Numbered from the stretch's first letter, positions 38,475 through 49,280 are shown. The stretch: 64,000 bases of DNA from Levilactobacillus fuyuanensis (GCF_003946395.1 NZ_RHNZ01000001.1:98670-162669); one strand, 5' to 3'. Program-made: numbers and translations. The notes: generated from the letters alone by a model not told the origin.

Positions 38475-39806
38475 TTAGTCGAAGAAGTCGCTAAAGAACT
38501 TCCGGAACCCTTCAGTTCGCTTTTTCTTTTCTTTTGGTTGTTTGGCCTTCGAAGTCTGGCTAGATTGTGCCGGAGCATTGTCAGCAGCCTCTTGAGCGGC
38601 CTCTCTAGAACGAATCTCGTCAGTCTCATCGGCTAATTGGGTGGAGCCAGTCAAAGCACTCTTGATGAGCAGATCAATCTCGCTCAATCCCCCAAAGTAT
38701 TTCACTAAGGCCAGAGCCAACGTGAACGATGGGTGCCGAAGCCCCATCTGATCGGGCACGTAGACCCGAACGTTGGTCCCAAATTCATCCGTGGCCAAGT
38801 CAGTGATGCCTGGTAGAGCAGCTACCCCACCGGTCAACACAATACCCCCCGGTAATTCTAAGGCTTGGACCTCGTCTAGATTAGACCGTAGACGTTGGAA
38901 AATTTGGTCGAGTCTGGCTTCAATGATTTCAGCTAAGTATTTTTCCGAAATTGGTGTGGGTTGGCTTTGGCCAACCACATCAACTGGGAATTCATCCTCG
39001 TCGCTAGCTTGCGTTGCATCAGCGTAACCATAATCGCGCTTGAGTTTTTCCGCGCTATCCAGGGAAGTGTTCAAGACCACCGAAATATCTTTGGTGATAA
39101 ATTGTCCACCTTCCTGATCGACATCAATGTATTTTAATTGGTGGTCGTGAATCACGGCCGCCGTAGCTTGTCCGCCACCGAGATCAATCAAGATGGTCCC
39201 AAAGTCTTGCTCACCATCATTCATGACCATCATGCCTTGCGCCATCGGGTTGATAACTGTCCCACGCAGGTTAAGGCCGGCTTGTTCCACAGCTTTGCGG
39301 GTATTGTGCATGATCGTCTTAGGTCCGGTAAACAACGTCCCGTGAATTTCAAGACGTACCCCAACCATCCCTCGAGGATCCTTGATCCCGTCAAAACCAT
39401 CGACCACAAATTCGTCGGCTAAAATGTCAACGACCTCGCGCTCCGGTGGTAAACTCTGAATCAATGCTGCATTTGCAACTGTCCGGACGTCACGCCCCGT
39501 GATCTCACGGGACTGATCGTCAATGGCAATCATGCCGCTACATGGTTCAATCTTTAACATATTTGCGGGAATCCCCACAATTACATCGTGAATTTCGATG
39601 CTGGCCTTCTCTTCGGCTTGTCGAACGGCGCGCTGAATCGCTTCAGCTGCCTTGTCAATGTCCACGATAACTCCGCGACTGACACCATTCGAACGTTCAT
39701 TTCCCACACCAATAACGTTCATTTGCCCTTTAACATTCTCAGCAACAATGACTTTTATTGAGGTGGTTCCTATATCGAGACCAACGTACATCCCTGAATT
39801 ATCCAT
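38475..39806 (-). CDS. ftsA: Cell division protein FtsA
   Basis: A 443-residue actin-like ATPase that links FtsZ to the membrane. It has the phosphate 1 loop [18 protein letters not shown]2/1C insertion, phosphate 2 loop [15 protein letters not shown], adenosine motif [15 protein letters not shown], and the C-terminal amphipathic membrane-targeting helix ([13 protein letters not shown]). AGGAGG precedes the ATG. Confidence 0.96.
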   Translation of the reverse strand: MDNSGMYVGLDIGTTSIKVIVAENVKGQMNVIGVGNERSNGVSRGVIVDIDKAAEAIQRAVRQAEEKASIEIHDVIVGIPANMLKIEPCSGMIAIDDQSREITGRDVRTVANAALIQSLPPEREVVDILADEFVVDGFDGIKDPRGMVGVRLEIHGTLFTGPKTIMHNTRKAVEQAGLNLRGTVINPMAQGMMVMNDGEQDFGTILIDLGGGQATAAVIHDHQLKYIDVDQEGGQFITKDISVVLNTSLDSAEKLKRDYGYADATQASDEDEFPVDVVGQSQPTPISEKYLAEIIEARLDQIFQRLRSNLDEVQALELPGGIVLTGGVAALPGITDLATDEFGTNVRVYVPDQMGLRHPSFTLALALVKYFGGLSEIDLLIKSALTGSTQLADETDEIRSREAAQEAADNAPAQSSQTSKAKQPKEKKKRTEGFRKFFSDFFD

Positions 39807-39947
39807 AGAAAAAGGAACCTCCTAAGTTAATCTAATATCAACACTGCATGAATTCGCTTTTTCCCCTAATTATTTTTCAGTTTACCACATTTACTAGGGG
39901 TTGAAAAAGCCTAATTGACGCTTTTTCGCCGTTGCAATCAAAATGAA

Positions 39948-40805
39948 TTATTTTGTAAAGGGGTACGAGTACGCCCCAACCTCCAAATTGACCACACCTT
40001 TTTGCTTCATTTTCGCCGCGATCCCCGGGTAATACGCCATTTTCTGGGCGAAAGTCGGGATGCTAGCGTAGACCTCATTACCATCATTCATGAACAGGTG
40101 GACCCGGTTCGGATTGTCCTTATTCGGGGCATCATGAATTTCACTGATACTTCGTTTAATTTCCGAATCGAGCTTGGCATATTGCAAGATCATCCGATGA
40201 AGGCTCTTGGTGTTCTTGAAATTACCGTAAACTGGTGTCCCACTTTTAGGCTGAGTCACCGATTGTTCACTAACAATACCATTTTCCAAGACTTCATAGT
40301 AACGATTTTGCTTCATGACATACCCCGCCGTGGCGTACTCGGTCACGTGGACCGTCGCCAGGTTGGGCCGCTGAAAATGAATGGTTACTTGCTTGAGGCG
40401 TGAATTCCGCCGGGGAGCCTGCCGCTCAAATTGCTTGGTATGCCCCCACAGCTTGAAGATCGAATCACCCGGTTGAATCTGCACCGCACGTTGCACGCGT
40501 TTGGCACTCAGCACATCAGCCCCAGTGACCGTCACCGTCTTAAAATGACTCAGTGGTGAGATTAGGTAGACCATGGCGAGAATCACTACCGTAAAGCTGG
40601 TCAACAGTATCGTTAACCGGCGGACCAACTTCCGGTTGCGCTGATGCTTCAACCGCGGTAACTTGTCCCCGATACGTTTAGCCTGATGAACCCACTTGGG
40701 GGCCTTGGCTTGCTTTCGCTGAGCCGCCGCCTTACGCTGGTAACTTTCCCAGGGGGTCAACGTTTCTTGTTGCTTCTTATCGTTGCGGTTCAAACGAAAC
40801 TTCAC
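39948..40805 (-). CDS. divIB: Cell division protein DivIB/FtsQ
   Basis: A 285-residue bitopic protein: a basic cytoplasmic N-terminus of about 70 residues, one membrane helix (LTILLTSFTVVILAMVYLI), a POTRA domain (FKTVTVTGADVLSAKRVQRAVQIQPGDSIFKLWG) and a FtsQ/DivIB C-domain. It acts with FtsL and DivIC in septal wall synthesis. GGGAGG precedes a GTG start. A 33-base gap separates it from murG and a 141-base gap from ftsA, the latter probably holding an ftsAZ promoter. Confidence 0.93.
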   Translation of the reverse strand: MKFRLNRNDKKQQETLTPWESYQRKAAAQRKQAKAPKWVHQAKRIGDKLPRLKHQRNRKLVRRLTILLTSFTVVILAMVYLISPLSHFKTVTVTGADVLSAKRVQRAVQIQPGDSIFKLWGHTKQFERQAPRRNSRLKQVTIHFQRPNLATVHVTEYATAGYVMKQNRYYEVLENGIVSEQSVTQPKSGTPVYGNFKNTKSLHRMILQYAKLDSEIKRSISEIHDAPNKDNPNRVHLFMNDGNEVYASIPTFAQKMAYYPGIAAKMKQKGVVNLEVGAYSYPFTK

Positions 40806-40838
40806 AGCCGCACACCTCCCACTTGCTGGATTAGCGTG

Positions 40839-41933
40839 CTAGTCACGCTTGAGAGACAGAACCACATCCAAGACCCGGTCCGCAGCATCTGGGACACCTA
40901 ACTGCTTGGAAGCTGCTGCCATATCTTGCCGTAAACCGTCATCGGTCATCAATTGGTCGGCCTTGGCAACGAGGCTCTCCCCGTTCAGGTCAGCTTCCTT
41001 GATGATTTCGGCGGCACCTACGTTGGCCAGGGATTGTGCATTCTTGGTCTGATGATCAGCGGTCACATAGGGACTTGGAATCAGGATGGATGGAATCCCA
41101 TCGGCCGTGATTTCCGCAATACTCGTTGCCCCAGCCCGACCGACGATTGCGGCCACCTTGGGCAGAACTTCTGGCATGTTGGGAATGTACGGCTTCACCA
41201 CGACATTGTCGCCCAGGGTCGTCGACTTGAGCTGTTCCATCACGCCATCATAGCGTTTCTGCCCAGTCACAAAGACCACTTGGTAATCCCGCTGATTAAA
41301 GGCAGGAATCGCAGCGACCGTGGCCGCATTGATTTTCAAGGCCCCCTGGGATCCCCCGAAGATCAGCAACGTTGGCACGTCATCTTTTAAATTGTATTCT
41401 TGCCAACTAAAGTTACTGACGACCTCGGCGGCTTCCTGCGCCCGCGGATTCCCCGTCTTCACCATTTTACTGGCTGGTAGTTGGTCCAACGCGGCGTCAA
41501 AGACGTAGGCGATCCGGTCCACGTAGCGACTCAAGAACCGGTTGGTAATCCCAACCACACTGTTCTGCTCGTGGATCATCGTGGGAACGTTCAACCGGCT
41601 AGCGGCGTACACGACGGCCCCGGAAACGTAGCCCCCGGTACCGACCACGACGTCCGGCTTAAATTCCTTGATCATCTTCTTGGTCTCGTGGACACTCTTC
41701 AAGAACAGATAGAGCGTCTTGAAATTTTCCAGTGACAGAGACCGCTTGAAGCCCTGAATTTTCGTTGATTTGAAGGGAATCCCCTTGGCCGGAACGATAC
41801 TACTTTCCAATCCCCGTTCGGACCCCACGTAGAGGACCTCGGCGTCAGGATCGCGTTTCTTTAAAGCTTTGATAAGGGCCAGTCCCGGATAAATATGTCC
41901 ACCGGTACCACCACCCGATACGATTAGTCGCAT
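40839..41933 (-). CDS. murG: UDP-GlcNAc:lipid I GlcNAc transferase MurG
   Basis: A 364-residue GT28 enzyme that converts lipid I to lipid II on the inner membrane face. It has the lipid-site loop [43 protein letters not shown], the UDP-binding [12 protein letters not shown] and [25 protein letters not shown]. It starts at the base after the murD stop. Confidence 0.97.
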   Translation of the reverse strand: MRLIVSGGGTGGHIYPGLALIKALKKRDPDAEVLYVGSERGLESSIVPAKGIPFKSTKIQGFKRSLSLENFKTLYLFLKSVHETKKMIKEFKPDVVVGTGGYVSGAVVYAASRLNVPTMIHEQNSVVGITNRFLSRYVDRIAYVFDAALDQLPASKMVKTGNPRAQEAAEVVSNFSWQEYNLKDDVPTLLIFGGSQGALKINAATVAAIPAFNQRDYQVVFVTGQKRYDGVMEQLKSTTLGDNVVVKPYIPNMPEVLPKVAAIVGRAGATSIAEITADGIPSILIPSPYVTADHQTKNAQSLANVGAAEIIKEADLNGESLVAKADQLMTDDGLRQDMAAASKQLGVPDAADRVLDVVLSLKRD

Positions 41934-43313
41934 TTACTTTTCCTCCTGCTTACCCGTCAGATCTTCAACGGCCTTGATAAAGCGGTCGCCGCGAACCTCA
42001 AAGTTTGGGTATTGATCCCAGCTGGCATTAGCCGGCGACAGGAGAATGATGTCACCAGGATCACTCAGTTGGTAAGCCACTGGCACGCCGGCTTCGGCAT
42101 TCTCAGCGAACTTGATGGTCTTGATACCAGCCTGCTTCGCTGCATCTTCCAGCAGCTTGGCTGTTTGACCGAAGAGCACGATGGCCTTGACGTGTTCCTT
42201 GAAGGCTGGCACCATCTTTTCAAAGGTGTAGCCCCGGTCCAGACCACCAGCAAGTAAGACGACTGGCGCCTTGAAGCCCTTCAATGCCATCTCGGTTGCT
42301 TCCATGTCGGTTGCCTTGGAGTCGTTGTAGTATTGACGACCCTCGGCTTCCAGCACATATTGGGTCCGGTGCCGCACACCGCCAAAGGTCTTCAGAACAC
42401 TGACGATTGCCGCCGTGCTGACACCTTTGATCTTGGCTACAGCAATCGCGGCCAAGGCATTTTCGATGTTGTGGTCCCCAGGAACCTTGACATCACTGGC
42501 GGCCATAATTTTTTCACCACGGAAGTAAAGGTCGCCATCGGCCTCGTAAGCGCCATCCTGTGAGTTATCGGCCCGGGAGAATGGGACGACCTTGGCGGCG
42601 GATTGCTTGCTCAGTTCACGCCACTCTGGATTGTCGAAGTTAACCACGAAGTAATCGTCCGCCGTTTGATTGGCGGTAATCTTCATTTTAGCTGCGACAT
42701 AATTAGCCCGCGTCTTGTGATAATCCAAGTGATTGGAGAAGATATTCGTCAAGACAGCGATGTGGGGATGAAATTCGGTCGTTCCCACCAACATGAAGCT
42801 GGAGACTTCCAAGACCAGCGTGTCATCGGCTGTAACCTCTTGGGCAACCATGCTGGCTGGGACACCAATGTTCCCAGCGTAAACCGCGTGGCCCGCCTGA
42901 CGGTCGTGATCCAACATCTTTTGAATCATCGTTGTCGTCGTGGTCTTCCCATTGCTGCCAGTGACAGCGACCAATTCGGCTTCAGCGACTTCCCCAGTCA
43001 ATTCCATTTCTGAAATGATCGGTAACTTTAAGTCCAGTGCCCGCTTTACAACCGGCACATCGTACGGAATCCCGGGATTTTTCACGATCAAGTCGTACCC
43101 GGCATCTAGCAGATCCGGCGTTTGTTCACCAAGAATCACATCAAAACCAGCCGCCTTAAGTTCCTGAGCATTCTGATTTTCTGCCAGTGGTTGGACATCA
43201 CTGACGGTGACCGTAGCCCCCAAACGTTTTAATAATTTTGCTGCATTGGTCCCACTCTTGGCCAATCCCAAGACGAGAACCTTTTTCCCTGCATATGTCG
43301 TGATCTGCTTCAT
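41934..43313 (-). CDS. murD: UDP-MurNAc-L-Ala:D-Glu ligase MurD
   Basis: A 459-residue Mur ligase that adds D-Glu to UDP-MurNAc-L-Ala in the cytoplasm. Visible are VLVLGLAKSGTNAAKLL, the ATP loop VTGSNGKTTTTTMI, the carbamylated-Lys region and HRTQYV...YYNDSKATD (DSKATN in most). ATG at 43313 (MKQIT) is the family N-terminus and has GGAGAG upstream; the frame further upstream is not protein. About 940 non-coding bases separate it from mraY. Confidence 0.96.
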   Translation of the reverse strand: MKQITTYAGKKVLVLGLAKSGTNAAKLLKRLGATVTVSDVQPLAENQNAQELKAAGFDVILGEQTPDLLDAGYDLIVKNPGIPYDVPVVKRALDLKLPIISEMELTGEVAEAELVAVTGSNGKTTTTTMIQKMLDHDRQAGHAVYAGNIGVPASMVAQEVTADDTLVLEVSSFMLVGTTEFHPHIAVLTNIFSNHLDYHKTRANYVAAKMKITANQTADDYFVVNFDNPEWRELSKQSAAKVVPFSRADNSQDGAYEADGDLYFRGEKIMAASDVKVPGDHNIENALAAIAVAKIKGVSTAAIVSVLKTFGGVRHRTQYVLEAEGRQYYNDSKATDMEATEMALKGFKAPVVLLAGGLDRGYTFEKMVPAFKEHVKAIVLFGQTAKLLEDAAKQAGIKTIKFAENAEAGVPVAYQLSDPGDIILLSPANASWDQYPNFEVRGDRFIKAVEDLTGKQEEK

Positions 43314-43385
43314 AACGCCGTTCGCTCTCCATTCATTTTTAGTGTTACTTATTTTGATATCGTTTAAATTCGGGCACATTGTCAC

Positions 43386-43565
43386 CTGCGGCCGCCAGAG
43401 ATTCCGCCTGCTGTGGGGACCGGCAAAAGCCTGTGAAGCGGTCTTTTACCTCGACTTTGAGCCGCGAAGTTCACCCGTCTCAAAGCTCGTCCCGCGCTGT
43501 AGTCTGGCAAAAAACGCCAAACAACACCGCCGTCACAGCTGGCTACATCTCCGGCCTCCTCCGGC
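43386..43565 (+). repeat. R2 repeat copy 4
   Basis: The outer arm GGCCGCCAGAGAT pairs imperfectly with ATCTCCGGCC near 43548-43556. Hairpin 1 is GGcAAAAG with CTTTTaCC around AGCCTGTGAAGCGGTCT (43428-43444). Hairpin 2 is CTTTGAG with CTCAAAG. Hairpin 3 is GTAGTcTGGC with GCCAaACaAC. The junctions GCCTGCTGTGGGGACCG and GTCACAGCTGGC match copies 5a and 5b closely and copies 1-3 partly. Confidence 0.8.
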
Positions 43566-43991
43566 TAAGCTAACTGTGTCCAAATTAAGCTTAACCAATG
43601 TTCATCCAGCGACTCTTGCCAGAAGACAATGTGTAACCCAGCAGCCGACACTTTTATCGAAACACCTATAAAAGATGAGTACCCCAAATTTGGCACTATC
43701 TCTAGTTTATCAGGTTCGCCGACTTATCTCACTAAATCTGCCAAAATCTGCAAGAAATCTTCGATATTCAGTGATTTTTGGGGTCAATATCGCTCGATTA
43801 CCGATGGTCAGCAGTTAGTTCCCTGTGAATAGTCCTTAGATGGACTGCTGAGCCCGCTTCCGGAAATTCATGGCCAACTCACCATCTCCCACCAAGTAGC
43901 CGTAGCGGGCCACTATAGGGCACACTATCGCCATTAGCACCATTATCGATCACTACCGTTCTACCAAGTCAACGACTAACGTCAGCCGTGA
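43566..43991. other. Non-coding stretch between two R2 repeats, with a 35-codon ORF
   Basis: No known gene. On the minus strand a 35-codon frame (43836-43943) reads MVLMAIVCPIVARYGYLVGD and continues ELAMNFRKRAQQSI; it has no ribosome binding site and stop codons just upstream. It may be chance or a gene remnant. The region looks degenerate. Confidence 0.35.
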
Positions 43992-44151
43992 GGACGGTGA
44001 AAATCGGCCCAGCTGTTGGAATTACCTTGGCGGCCTTGTCGCCAAGGTAATTGGTAGTTTCAAGACGCGGTATTCGGCTTGAAACCAAGTCCCGAGACCG
44101 TTCTATGGCTCGGAACGTCCACCAACGCTTACCGGCCGATTTTCACCGTCC
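43992..44151 (-). repeat. R2 repeat copy 3 (18-bp perfect outer stem)
   Basis: GGACGGTGAAAATCGGCC (43992-44009) pairs perfectly with 44134-44151. Inside, read on the minus strand: hairpin 1 GTTCCGAG with CTCGGGAC around AGCCATAGAACGGTCT (44095-44110), hairpin 2 GTTTCAAG with CTTGAAAC, and hairpin 3 AATTACCTTGGCG with CGCCAAGGTAATT (13 perfect pairs). It is the cleanest example of the family. Confidence 0.9.
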
Positions 44152-44204
44152 AGTAGGCGCGGGTCACACTTATCTTAACCCAGCTAAACCGGCAGTGGAC
44201 GAAA

Positions 44205-44245
44205 AAAGGCTAGCTTGGCCCTAACGAGCAAGCTAGCCCATTAGT
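44205..44245 (-). terminator. Possible terminator after mraY
   Basis: Minus strand: TGGGCTAGCTTGC pairs with GCAAGCTAGCC around a short loop (44210-44240), followed by TTTTTTCG. If active it would separate murD and later genes from the upstream dcw transcript. Confidence 0.7.
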
Positions 44246-44255
44246 CGTCCAGTCG

Positions 44256-45239
44256 TTAGTTGGCTAAGATGGCCCAGACACCCGTTAACGCGGTAATCAA
44301 GCCAATTCCCCAGAAAGTCAAATCAATCTTCCATTCACTCCAGCCCTTCATTTCGAAGTGGTGGTGAATCGGACTCATCAGGAAAATTCGCTTGCCCGTC
44401 AACTTGAATGAGGCAACTTGCAACATAACACTCGCCGTCTCAATCACAAAAATCAAACCGATCCACAGCAGGGACAGTTCGTGATGCAACAGAATAGAAA
44501 CTGCCGCTAAGGCCCCACCAAGGGCTAACGAACCGGTATCACCCATAAAAATCTTGGCTGGCTTGTGATTAAAGATGAGAAAACCGAGAAGACTGCCGAC
44601 TATGGCAAAACAGAAAATAGCAATGTTAATTTGATGCTGTTGGTAAGCCACGATCCCGTAGGCGGCAAAGGAAATGCTAGCCAACCCACTGACCAGGCCG
44701 TCCAACCCATCCGTTAAGTTCACGGCATTGGAGAAACCCACCAACCAAATAATAATGAAGATGGCGTACCAGCCACTCATGTGCCAGTCACCCAAGCCCG
44801 GTACGTGCAGAGCCATTGGTAATTGTTCGTGAGTGTAGACCCAGAATAGGATCAAGGCCCCCACGATTTGGCCAAGCAGTTTTTGCCACGCCTTGAGGCC
44901 TTCATTTTGGCGATGAAACAGCTTGATGCTGTCATCCCAAGCACCCAATGCCCCGTACAGGACCAGGATAAAGAGTAAGATCCAGGTCGTGGAGAGCACG
45001 TGGTGTGGGGCCAACGCCCAACTGGTAACCAGCGTCATCACGACAATGGCGATGATGTACAGCAAACCACCCATCGTTGGTGTCCCTGACTTTTTCTCGT
45101 GCCAGGTTGGTCCCTCTTCACGAATCATTTGCCCCTCATGTCGGGCTCGGAAGTACCGAATCAGTGATGGCATAAATGCCACGGTAATTATAAATCCACC
45201 CAACAAGGGCACTACTACATTCATCATTCTCTTTCTCAA
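44256..45239 (-). CDS. mraY: Phospho-MurNAc-pentapeptide transferase MraY
   Basis: About 322-327 residues with ten membrane helices; transfers phospho-MurNAc-pentapeptide to undecaprenyl phosphate to form lipid I. Signature segments are [13 protein letters not shown], the catalytic [35 protein letters not shown] and the [16 protein letters not shown] loop. The start may be TTG at 45239 or the ATG-ATG four codons later. Unusually, a hairpin with a T run and a gap of about 940 bases follow. Confidence 0.95.
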   Translation of the reverse strand: MRKRMMNVVVPLLGGFIITVAFMPSLIRYFRARHEGQMIREEGPTWHEKKSGTPTMGGLLYIIAIVVMTLVTSWALAPHHVLSTTWILLFILVLYGALGAWDDSIKLFHRQNEGLKAWQKLLGQIVGALILFWVYTHEQLPMALHVPGLGDWHMSGWYAIFIIIWLVGFSNAVNLTDGLDGLVSGLASISFAAYGIVAYQQHQINIAIFCFAIVGSLLGFLIFNHKPAKIFMGDTGSLALGGALAAVSILLHHELSLLWIGLIFVIETASVMLQVASFKLTGKRIFLMSPIHHHFEMKGWSEWKIDLTFWGIGLITALTGVWAILAN

Positions 45240-45248
45240 TCCTCATTC

Positions 45249-47408
45249 TTATTTATTTTGTTTCAAAGTTACCGTTAACGTTGCGCCAGAAGCGACAGTG
45301 GTTCCCGCCTTGATACTCTGCTTCGTGACGTAGCCATCCCCGGTAGTATTCAACTTCAATCCTTCAATCTGAGCTAATTTTACCACATCGCCCTTCGACC
45401 AACCCTTCAGACTCGGCAGAGCCACGGTACCACCCGTATTCAGGAAGACCCGCTGATTCTTATACAGCGTGGTTCCCGCCGAAACGGATTGCTTCGTGAC
45501 TTTGTTCCCATTTCCGAGCAAAGTGATCGTCGCACCGGCCTTGGTCAGCGCACTCGTTGCGGCTGTCACGGTCCGACCGGCAACTAATGGCATCTTGGAG
45601 ACTTTGGTCATCTTGGCTTCGGTATCCTCTTGTAAGGCCCGCGCCATGACCGGCTTCATAATGGAAGCCAGCAATTGCGTTGCGGTCTTACTCCCTAAGT
45701 GAGGTTGTTTCATGGTGATATACATCACGTACTTCGGATTGCTTGCAGGGACCATGGCCGCCACGGAATACAGGTAGTTGTCATCGCCTGACAGGTACCC
45801 TTTCCCGTTGCTGACCTGAGCGGTACCGGTTTTAACGGCGACCCGTTCTCCACTCATCTTATAGTCACTCCCAATACCATAACTCTTATAGACGACATCT
45901 TCCATATGTTTCCGAACAGTTTTCGCCGTTTTGGCCGAAATGGGGTTACCCACAACTGTTGGGGAATACTTCTTGACAGTCTTGTTGGTGTTAGGGTCCG
46001 TTACCTTGCTGATCACGTAAGGTTTCATCATCTTCCCATCATTGCTGACGGCGGTCAACCCTTGTAGCATCTGGAAGGCGGTGACCTGAATCCCTTGACC
46101 AAAGGCGGTATCGGCCTGCTCAATCGGCCGCTGGAAGGCAATGCTCCCACTCATTTCACCGGGTAACCCAGAGTTGGTGCTCTTCAAGAAGTGGAAACGA
46201 TCGATGTACTTCTTCCAGGTCTTGGCACCCATCTGCTGTTCCAAGTGGGCCATGGCAACGTTACTGGAGAGGGCAAACCCCTTGTTATAGGTGATGGTCC
46301 CCCAACCAGCCGTATTCCAGTCAGGAACCGTCTGATTGCCAATGGCATATTTCCCAGATTGATAAGTAGCGTTCCCATTGTAATTCCCACTATCAATGGA
46401 GGAAGCCAACGTGAAGACCTTCATCGTTGACCCCGGTTCGTAGGCGTCCTGAACCAGCGTGTCCCGCCAGATGTCGCCTAGTCCCTGCTTCGTGCTGGCG
46501 TTAAACGTCGGCCGTTGCGTAGCGGCAAGGATGGCCCCGGTCTTGGCATTCATCAACACAGCATTCATCGAATTGGCCTTGACCTGGTTCTGAACGCTAC
46601 TCATTTCGGTCTCTAATAACGTCTGCAACCGGGTATCTAGCGTTGTATACACGTTATCCCCGTTCTTAGCTTTCTTGGATTTCTGCTTGGTCCCAGGTAA
46701 CTGGTAACCATACATATCCTTCTTAATCTTCTGCGACCCATTCGTTCCAGTCAATTGCTTGTTAAAGGCTTGTTCGATGCCCATCGACCCCGTCAACGTC
46801 GTCTGACCCTTATCGTTGGTCTTCGCCTGTGCTAGGCCAACCAGATGAGAGGCAAACGTCCCGTTAGGATAGAGCCGGGATTCCTGTTGAATGAAATTGA
46901 CTCCGCTCAGATGCTCCTTTTGAATCTTCTGCTTGGTGGTCAATGAAATATTCTGCCCGGCCGTCCCGAATTCCACCTGGAAAGGATGTCCGGAACTGGG
47001 ATTCAGGATCTTCAAGGCCTTATCGCGACTGATTGGTAAATTTTTGGCCAAAACGGTCGCAATCTTTTCCTTGTTAGTGGCATACAGTTTCTGCCCGTCC
47101 ACGCTCTTCTGCCGCTTGTCCAGCACCACGTAAAGTGAGTACACACTGGTATCCTCGGCAATCGCCTGGCCGTTGGCGTCGTAAATAGTGCCCCGTTTGG
47201 CCTTGAGGGTCTCATTGGCCGTGTAGAGCTTCTGGGCGGAAGCACTCAGGTTAACGTTTTGAACCTTCTTACCAATGGAGATATACGAAAAGCGACCAAC
47301 GATGAGTATAAATACAGCAATGAAAAGGAAAAACAGAAACTGGCCAACGTACTTCCGGTTCCTGCGGGGTTGCTTATTCATCATTTGTCGCTTATTTGGA
47401 TCTTTCAT
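45249..47408 (-). CDS. pbp2B: Septal penicillin-binding protein (class B, PASTA domains)
   Basis: A 719-residue transpeptidase for septal peptidoglycan (FtsI/PBP2B role). It has a short basic N-terminus, one membrane helix (FLFFLFIAVFILIVGRFSYI), a PBP dimer domain, and the transpeptidase with EPGSTMKVFTL (active Ser), LSSNVAM and AVKTGTAQVS. Two C-terminal PASTA domains (about residues 593-655 and 657-716) follow. The start overlaps the ftsL stop by one base. Confidence 0.95.
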   Translation of the reverse strand: MKDPNKRQMMNKQPRRNRKYVGQFLFFLFIAVFILIVGRFSYISIGKKVQNVNLSASAQKLYTANETLKAKRGTIYDANGQAIAEDTSVYSLYVVLDKRQKSVDGQKLYATNKEKIATVLAKNLPISRDKALKILNPSSGHPFQVEFGTAGQNISLTTKQKIQKEHLSGVNFIQQESRLYPNGTFASHLVGLAQAKTNDKGQTTLTGSMGIEQAFNKQLTGTNGSQKIKKDMYGYQLPGTKQKSKKAKNGDNVYTTLDTRLQTLLETEMSSVQNQVKANSMNAVLMNAKTGAILAATQRPTFNASTKQGLGDIWRDTLVQDAYEPGSTMKVFTLASSIDSGNYNGNATYQSGKYAIGNQTVPDWNTAGWGTITYNKGFALSSNVAMAHLEQQMGAKTWKKYIDRFHFLKSTNSGLPGEMSGSIAFQRPIEQADTAFGQGIQVTAFQMLQGLTAVSNDGKMMKPYVISKVTDPNTNKTVKKYSPTVVGNPISAKTAKTVRKHMEDVVYKSYGIGSDYKMSGERVAVKTGTAQVSNGKGYLSGDDNYLYSVAAMVPASNPKYVMYITMKQPHLGSKTATQLLASIMKPVMARALQEDTEAKMTKVSKMPLVAGRTVTAATSALTKAGATITLLGNGNKVTKQSVSAGTTLYKNQRVFLNTGGTVALPSLKGWSKGDVVKLAQIEGLKLNTTGDGYVTKQSIKAGTTVASGATLTVTLKQNK

Positions 47409-47809
47409 TATTTGTTTACATTCCTTATGCGGTCATTTTGGAGAGACAGACCTTGCTTTTTGGCAATTTTATCAAGTCGACTCCGACTCTGCAACTCATT
47501 TATTTGCTGTTGCTTGTTGGTGTTGCGATTGGTATAGGTCGTCACAGCATTGTTGACGCTTTGCAATTCATGCTGGGCGTTGCTCATCGAGATCTTGGCA
47601 GAAACGACACAGACCATGAGCACGGCCAAAACAATGCCGCACACGGTCATCAAACATTTTTCAAATTTCGAAACCGGTAACTTTTGGCTATTCGGGTTGC
47701 CTTGGGGCTGAACCTGAGGCTGTGCCTGGCGTTGCGGTTGTTCTATGTTTGGGCGTTGTTGAGGTTCCGGAGTTAGGGGAACAGCTTCAGCTAAATTATT
47801 TTGCGCCAT
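47408..47809 (-). CDS. ftsL: Cell division protein FtsL
   Basis: A 133-residue bitopic protein with a Pro/Gln-rich cytoplasmic N-terminus of about 55 residues, one membrane helix (CLMTVCGIVLAVLMVCVVSA) and an extracellular coiled coil (LQSVNNAVTTYTNRNTNKQQ, then INELQ). Its context between rsmH and pbp2B identifies it; it partners DivIC and DivIB. Confidence 0.9.
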   Translation of the reverse strand: MAQNNLAEAVPLTPEPQQRPNIEQPQRQAQPQVQPQGNPNSQKLPVSKFEKCLMTVCGIVLAVLMVCVVSAKISMSNAQHELQSVNNAVTTYTNRNTNKQQQINELQSRSRLDKIAKKQGLSLQNDRIRNVNK

Positions 47810-47851
47810 AATTGATCATCATCCTATGTCAATATTTAGTGATTGATTTAA

Positions 47852-48796
47852 CTATTTAACTTTTTCTAAAATTCTTAATTTGGCACTGTGCGCGCGATGG
47901 TTTGCTGCCAATTCTTCCTCGGAAGGCGTGATTGGTTTGCGGTTAACCAACTTGTAGTTGGGCTGCAAATTATCAGGGATTACCGGAATACCGTGGGGGA
48001 GTTCTGGCAATGAAGAGTTTTCACGAAACATAGTCTTAACGAGTCGGTCTTCCAACGACTGGAAGGTAATAACGCTGACCCGTCCGTTCAGGGCCAACAA
48101 ACCAATTGCCTGTTCCAGGGAATCCTCAAGGGCTCCCAATTCATCGTTGACGGCGATTCGAATCGCCTGAAAGACCTTCTTAGCAGGATGTCCCCCGTGC
48201 CGACGAGCGGCCGCGGGAATCCCTTCTTTAATAATTTCAACCAATTGCCCGGTCGTATCGATAGGCGCGGTGGCCCGGTGACGCTCAATAGCTCTGGCGA
48301 TTGGCTTAGCGAATTTTTCTTCGCCATAGCGATGGAAGATCCGCATCAGGTCGTTGAATTCCCATTCATTGACCACAATCCACGCGGTCAGCTTCGCACT
48401 CTGATCCATCCGCATATCCAATGGCGCATCATGCTGGTAGCTGAACCCACGGTCGGCTTCGTCAAATTGTGGCGAAGAAACACCAAGGTCGTAAAGAATC
48501 CCATCGACCTCGGTGATGTTCCGGGCGTTCAGTTCCTCTTTGATTTGGCGGAAATTGCTCTTGATAAAAGTTAACTTTCCGGCTTCAACATACTGCTTTA
48601 AATGTTCTTGATTGTAAGTAATGGCTGTCTGATCTTGGTCAAATGCATAGAGATGACCTGTTGTTAACTGCTCCAGAATGTGTTGGCTATGACCGCCGCC
48701 ACCGAGAGTGCAGTCAACGTAGGTGCCCGTTGGCTTGATGTCTAACCCCGCCACTGCTTCATTTAACAAAACCGTTACATGATGAAAGTCTTCCAT
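47852..48796 (-). CDS. rsmH: 16S rRNA (cytosine1402-N4)-methyltransferase
   Basis: A 314-residue SAM enzyme (formerly MraW). Visible are [11 protein letters not shown], the SAM motif [35 protein letters not shown] and [20 protein letters not shown] at 48796 (MEDFHH) has GGGAGAGTG upstream and gives the family length; the longer upstream frame overlaps mraZ. Confidence 0.96.
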   Translation of the reverse strand: MEDFHHVTVLLNEAVAGLDIKPTGTYVDCTLGGGGHSQHILEQLTTGHLYAFDQDQTAITYNQEHLKQYVEAGKLTFIKSNFRQIKEELNARNITEVDGILYDLGVSSPQFDEADRGFSYQHDAPLDMRMDQSAKLTAWIVVNEWEFNDLMRIFHRYGEEKFAKPIARAIERHRATAPIDTTGQLVEIIKEGIPAAARRHGGHPAKKVFQAIRIAVNDELGALEDSLEQAIGLLALNGRVSVITFQSLEDRLVKTMFRENSSLPELPHGIPVIPDNLQPNYKLVNRKPITPSEEELAANHRAHSAKLRILEKVK

Positions 48797-48816
48797 GAAC
48801 ACTCTCCCTTCCCGAG

Positions 48817-49248
48817 CTACATCCCGAAGTCGATTAAATTTTCGGCGATATCGTCGAAATCTTCTTCGGCGGCGGTGGAGAACTTGTCCCACCGTTCTTG
48901 ACTCCAAATTTCAAAGCGATTGGCCACACCGACGATGACACATTGTTTAGACAACGCGGCGTGGTCCTGTAAAGACTTCGGTAGATTAATACGCCCTTGC
49001 TTATCCAATTCACACTCCGTCGCAGCGGAGTAGAAAAAACGGACAAAGGCCCGAGCATCCTTACGATTTACTGGCAAGGCTTTCAATTTTTCTTGCAGCG
49101 CTGCCCACTCGGACATTGGGTAGCCGAATAAACAACCATCCATGCCTCGGGTCACCACAAATTGTTCACCAAGCTGCTCCCGAAATTTCGCGGGGATAAT
49201 GAGTCGGCCTTTGGTATCGATTGAATGTTCAAATTCGCCCATGAACAT
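48817..49248 (-). CDS. mraZ: Transcriptional regulator MraZ
   Basis: A 143-residue protein with two SpoVT-AbrB-like halves, each with the family motif: [20 protein letters not shown] and [20 protein letters not shown]. It forms ring-like oligomers and represses the dcw promoter through GTGG repeats. ATG at 49248 (MFMGEFEH) has AGGGGGT at good spacing; the ATG two codons earlier is too near. First gene of the dcw cluster, with matching repeats 32-65 bases upstream. Confidence 0.95.
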   Translation of the reverse strand: MFMGEFEHSIDTKGRLIIPAKFREQLGEQFVVTRGMDGCLFGYPMSEWAALQEKLKALPVNRKDARAFVRFFYSAATECELDKQGRINLPKSLQDHAALSKQCVIVGVANRFEIWSQERWDKFSTAAEEDFDDIAENLIDFGM

Positions 49249-49280
49249 GGCCATTACCCCCTATTTGTAACTATTGTCAA

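Noticed and set aside
43314..43385. N-terminal extension of MurD
   Set aside because: Not conserved in MurD. ATG at 43313 gives the normal start KQITTYAGKKVLVLG.
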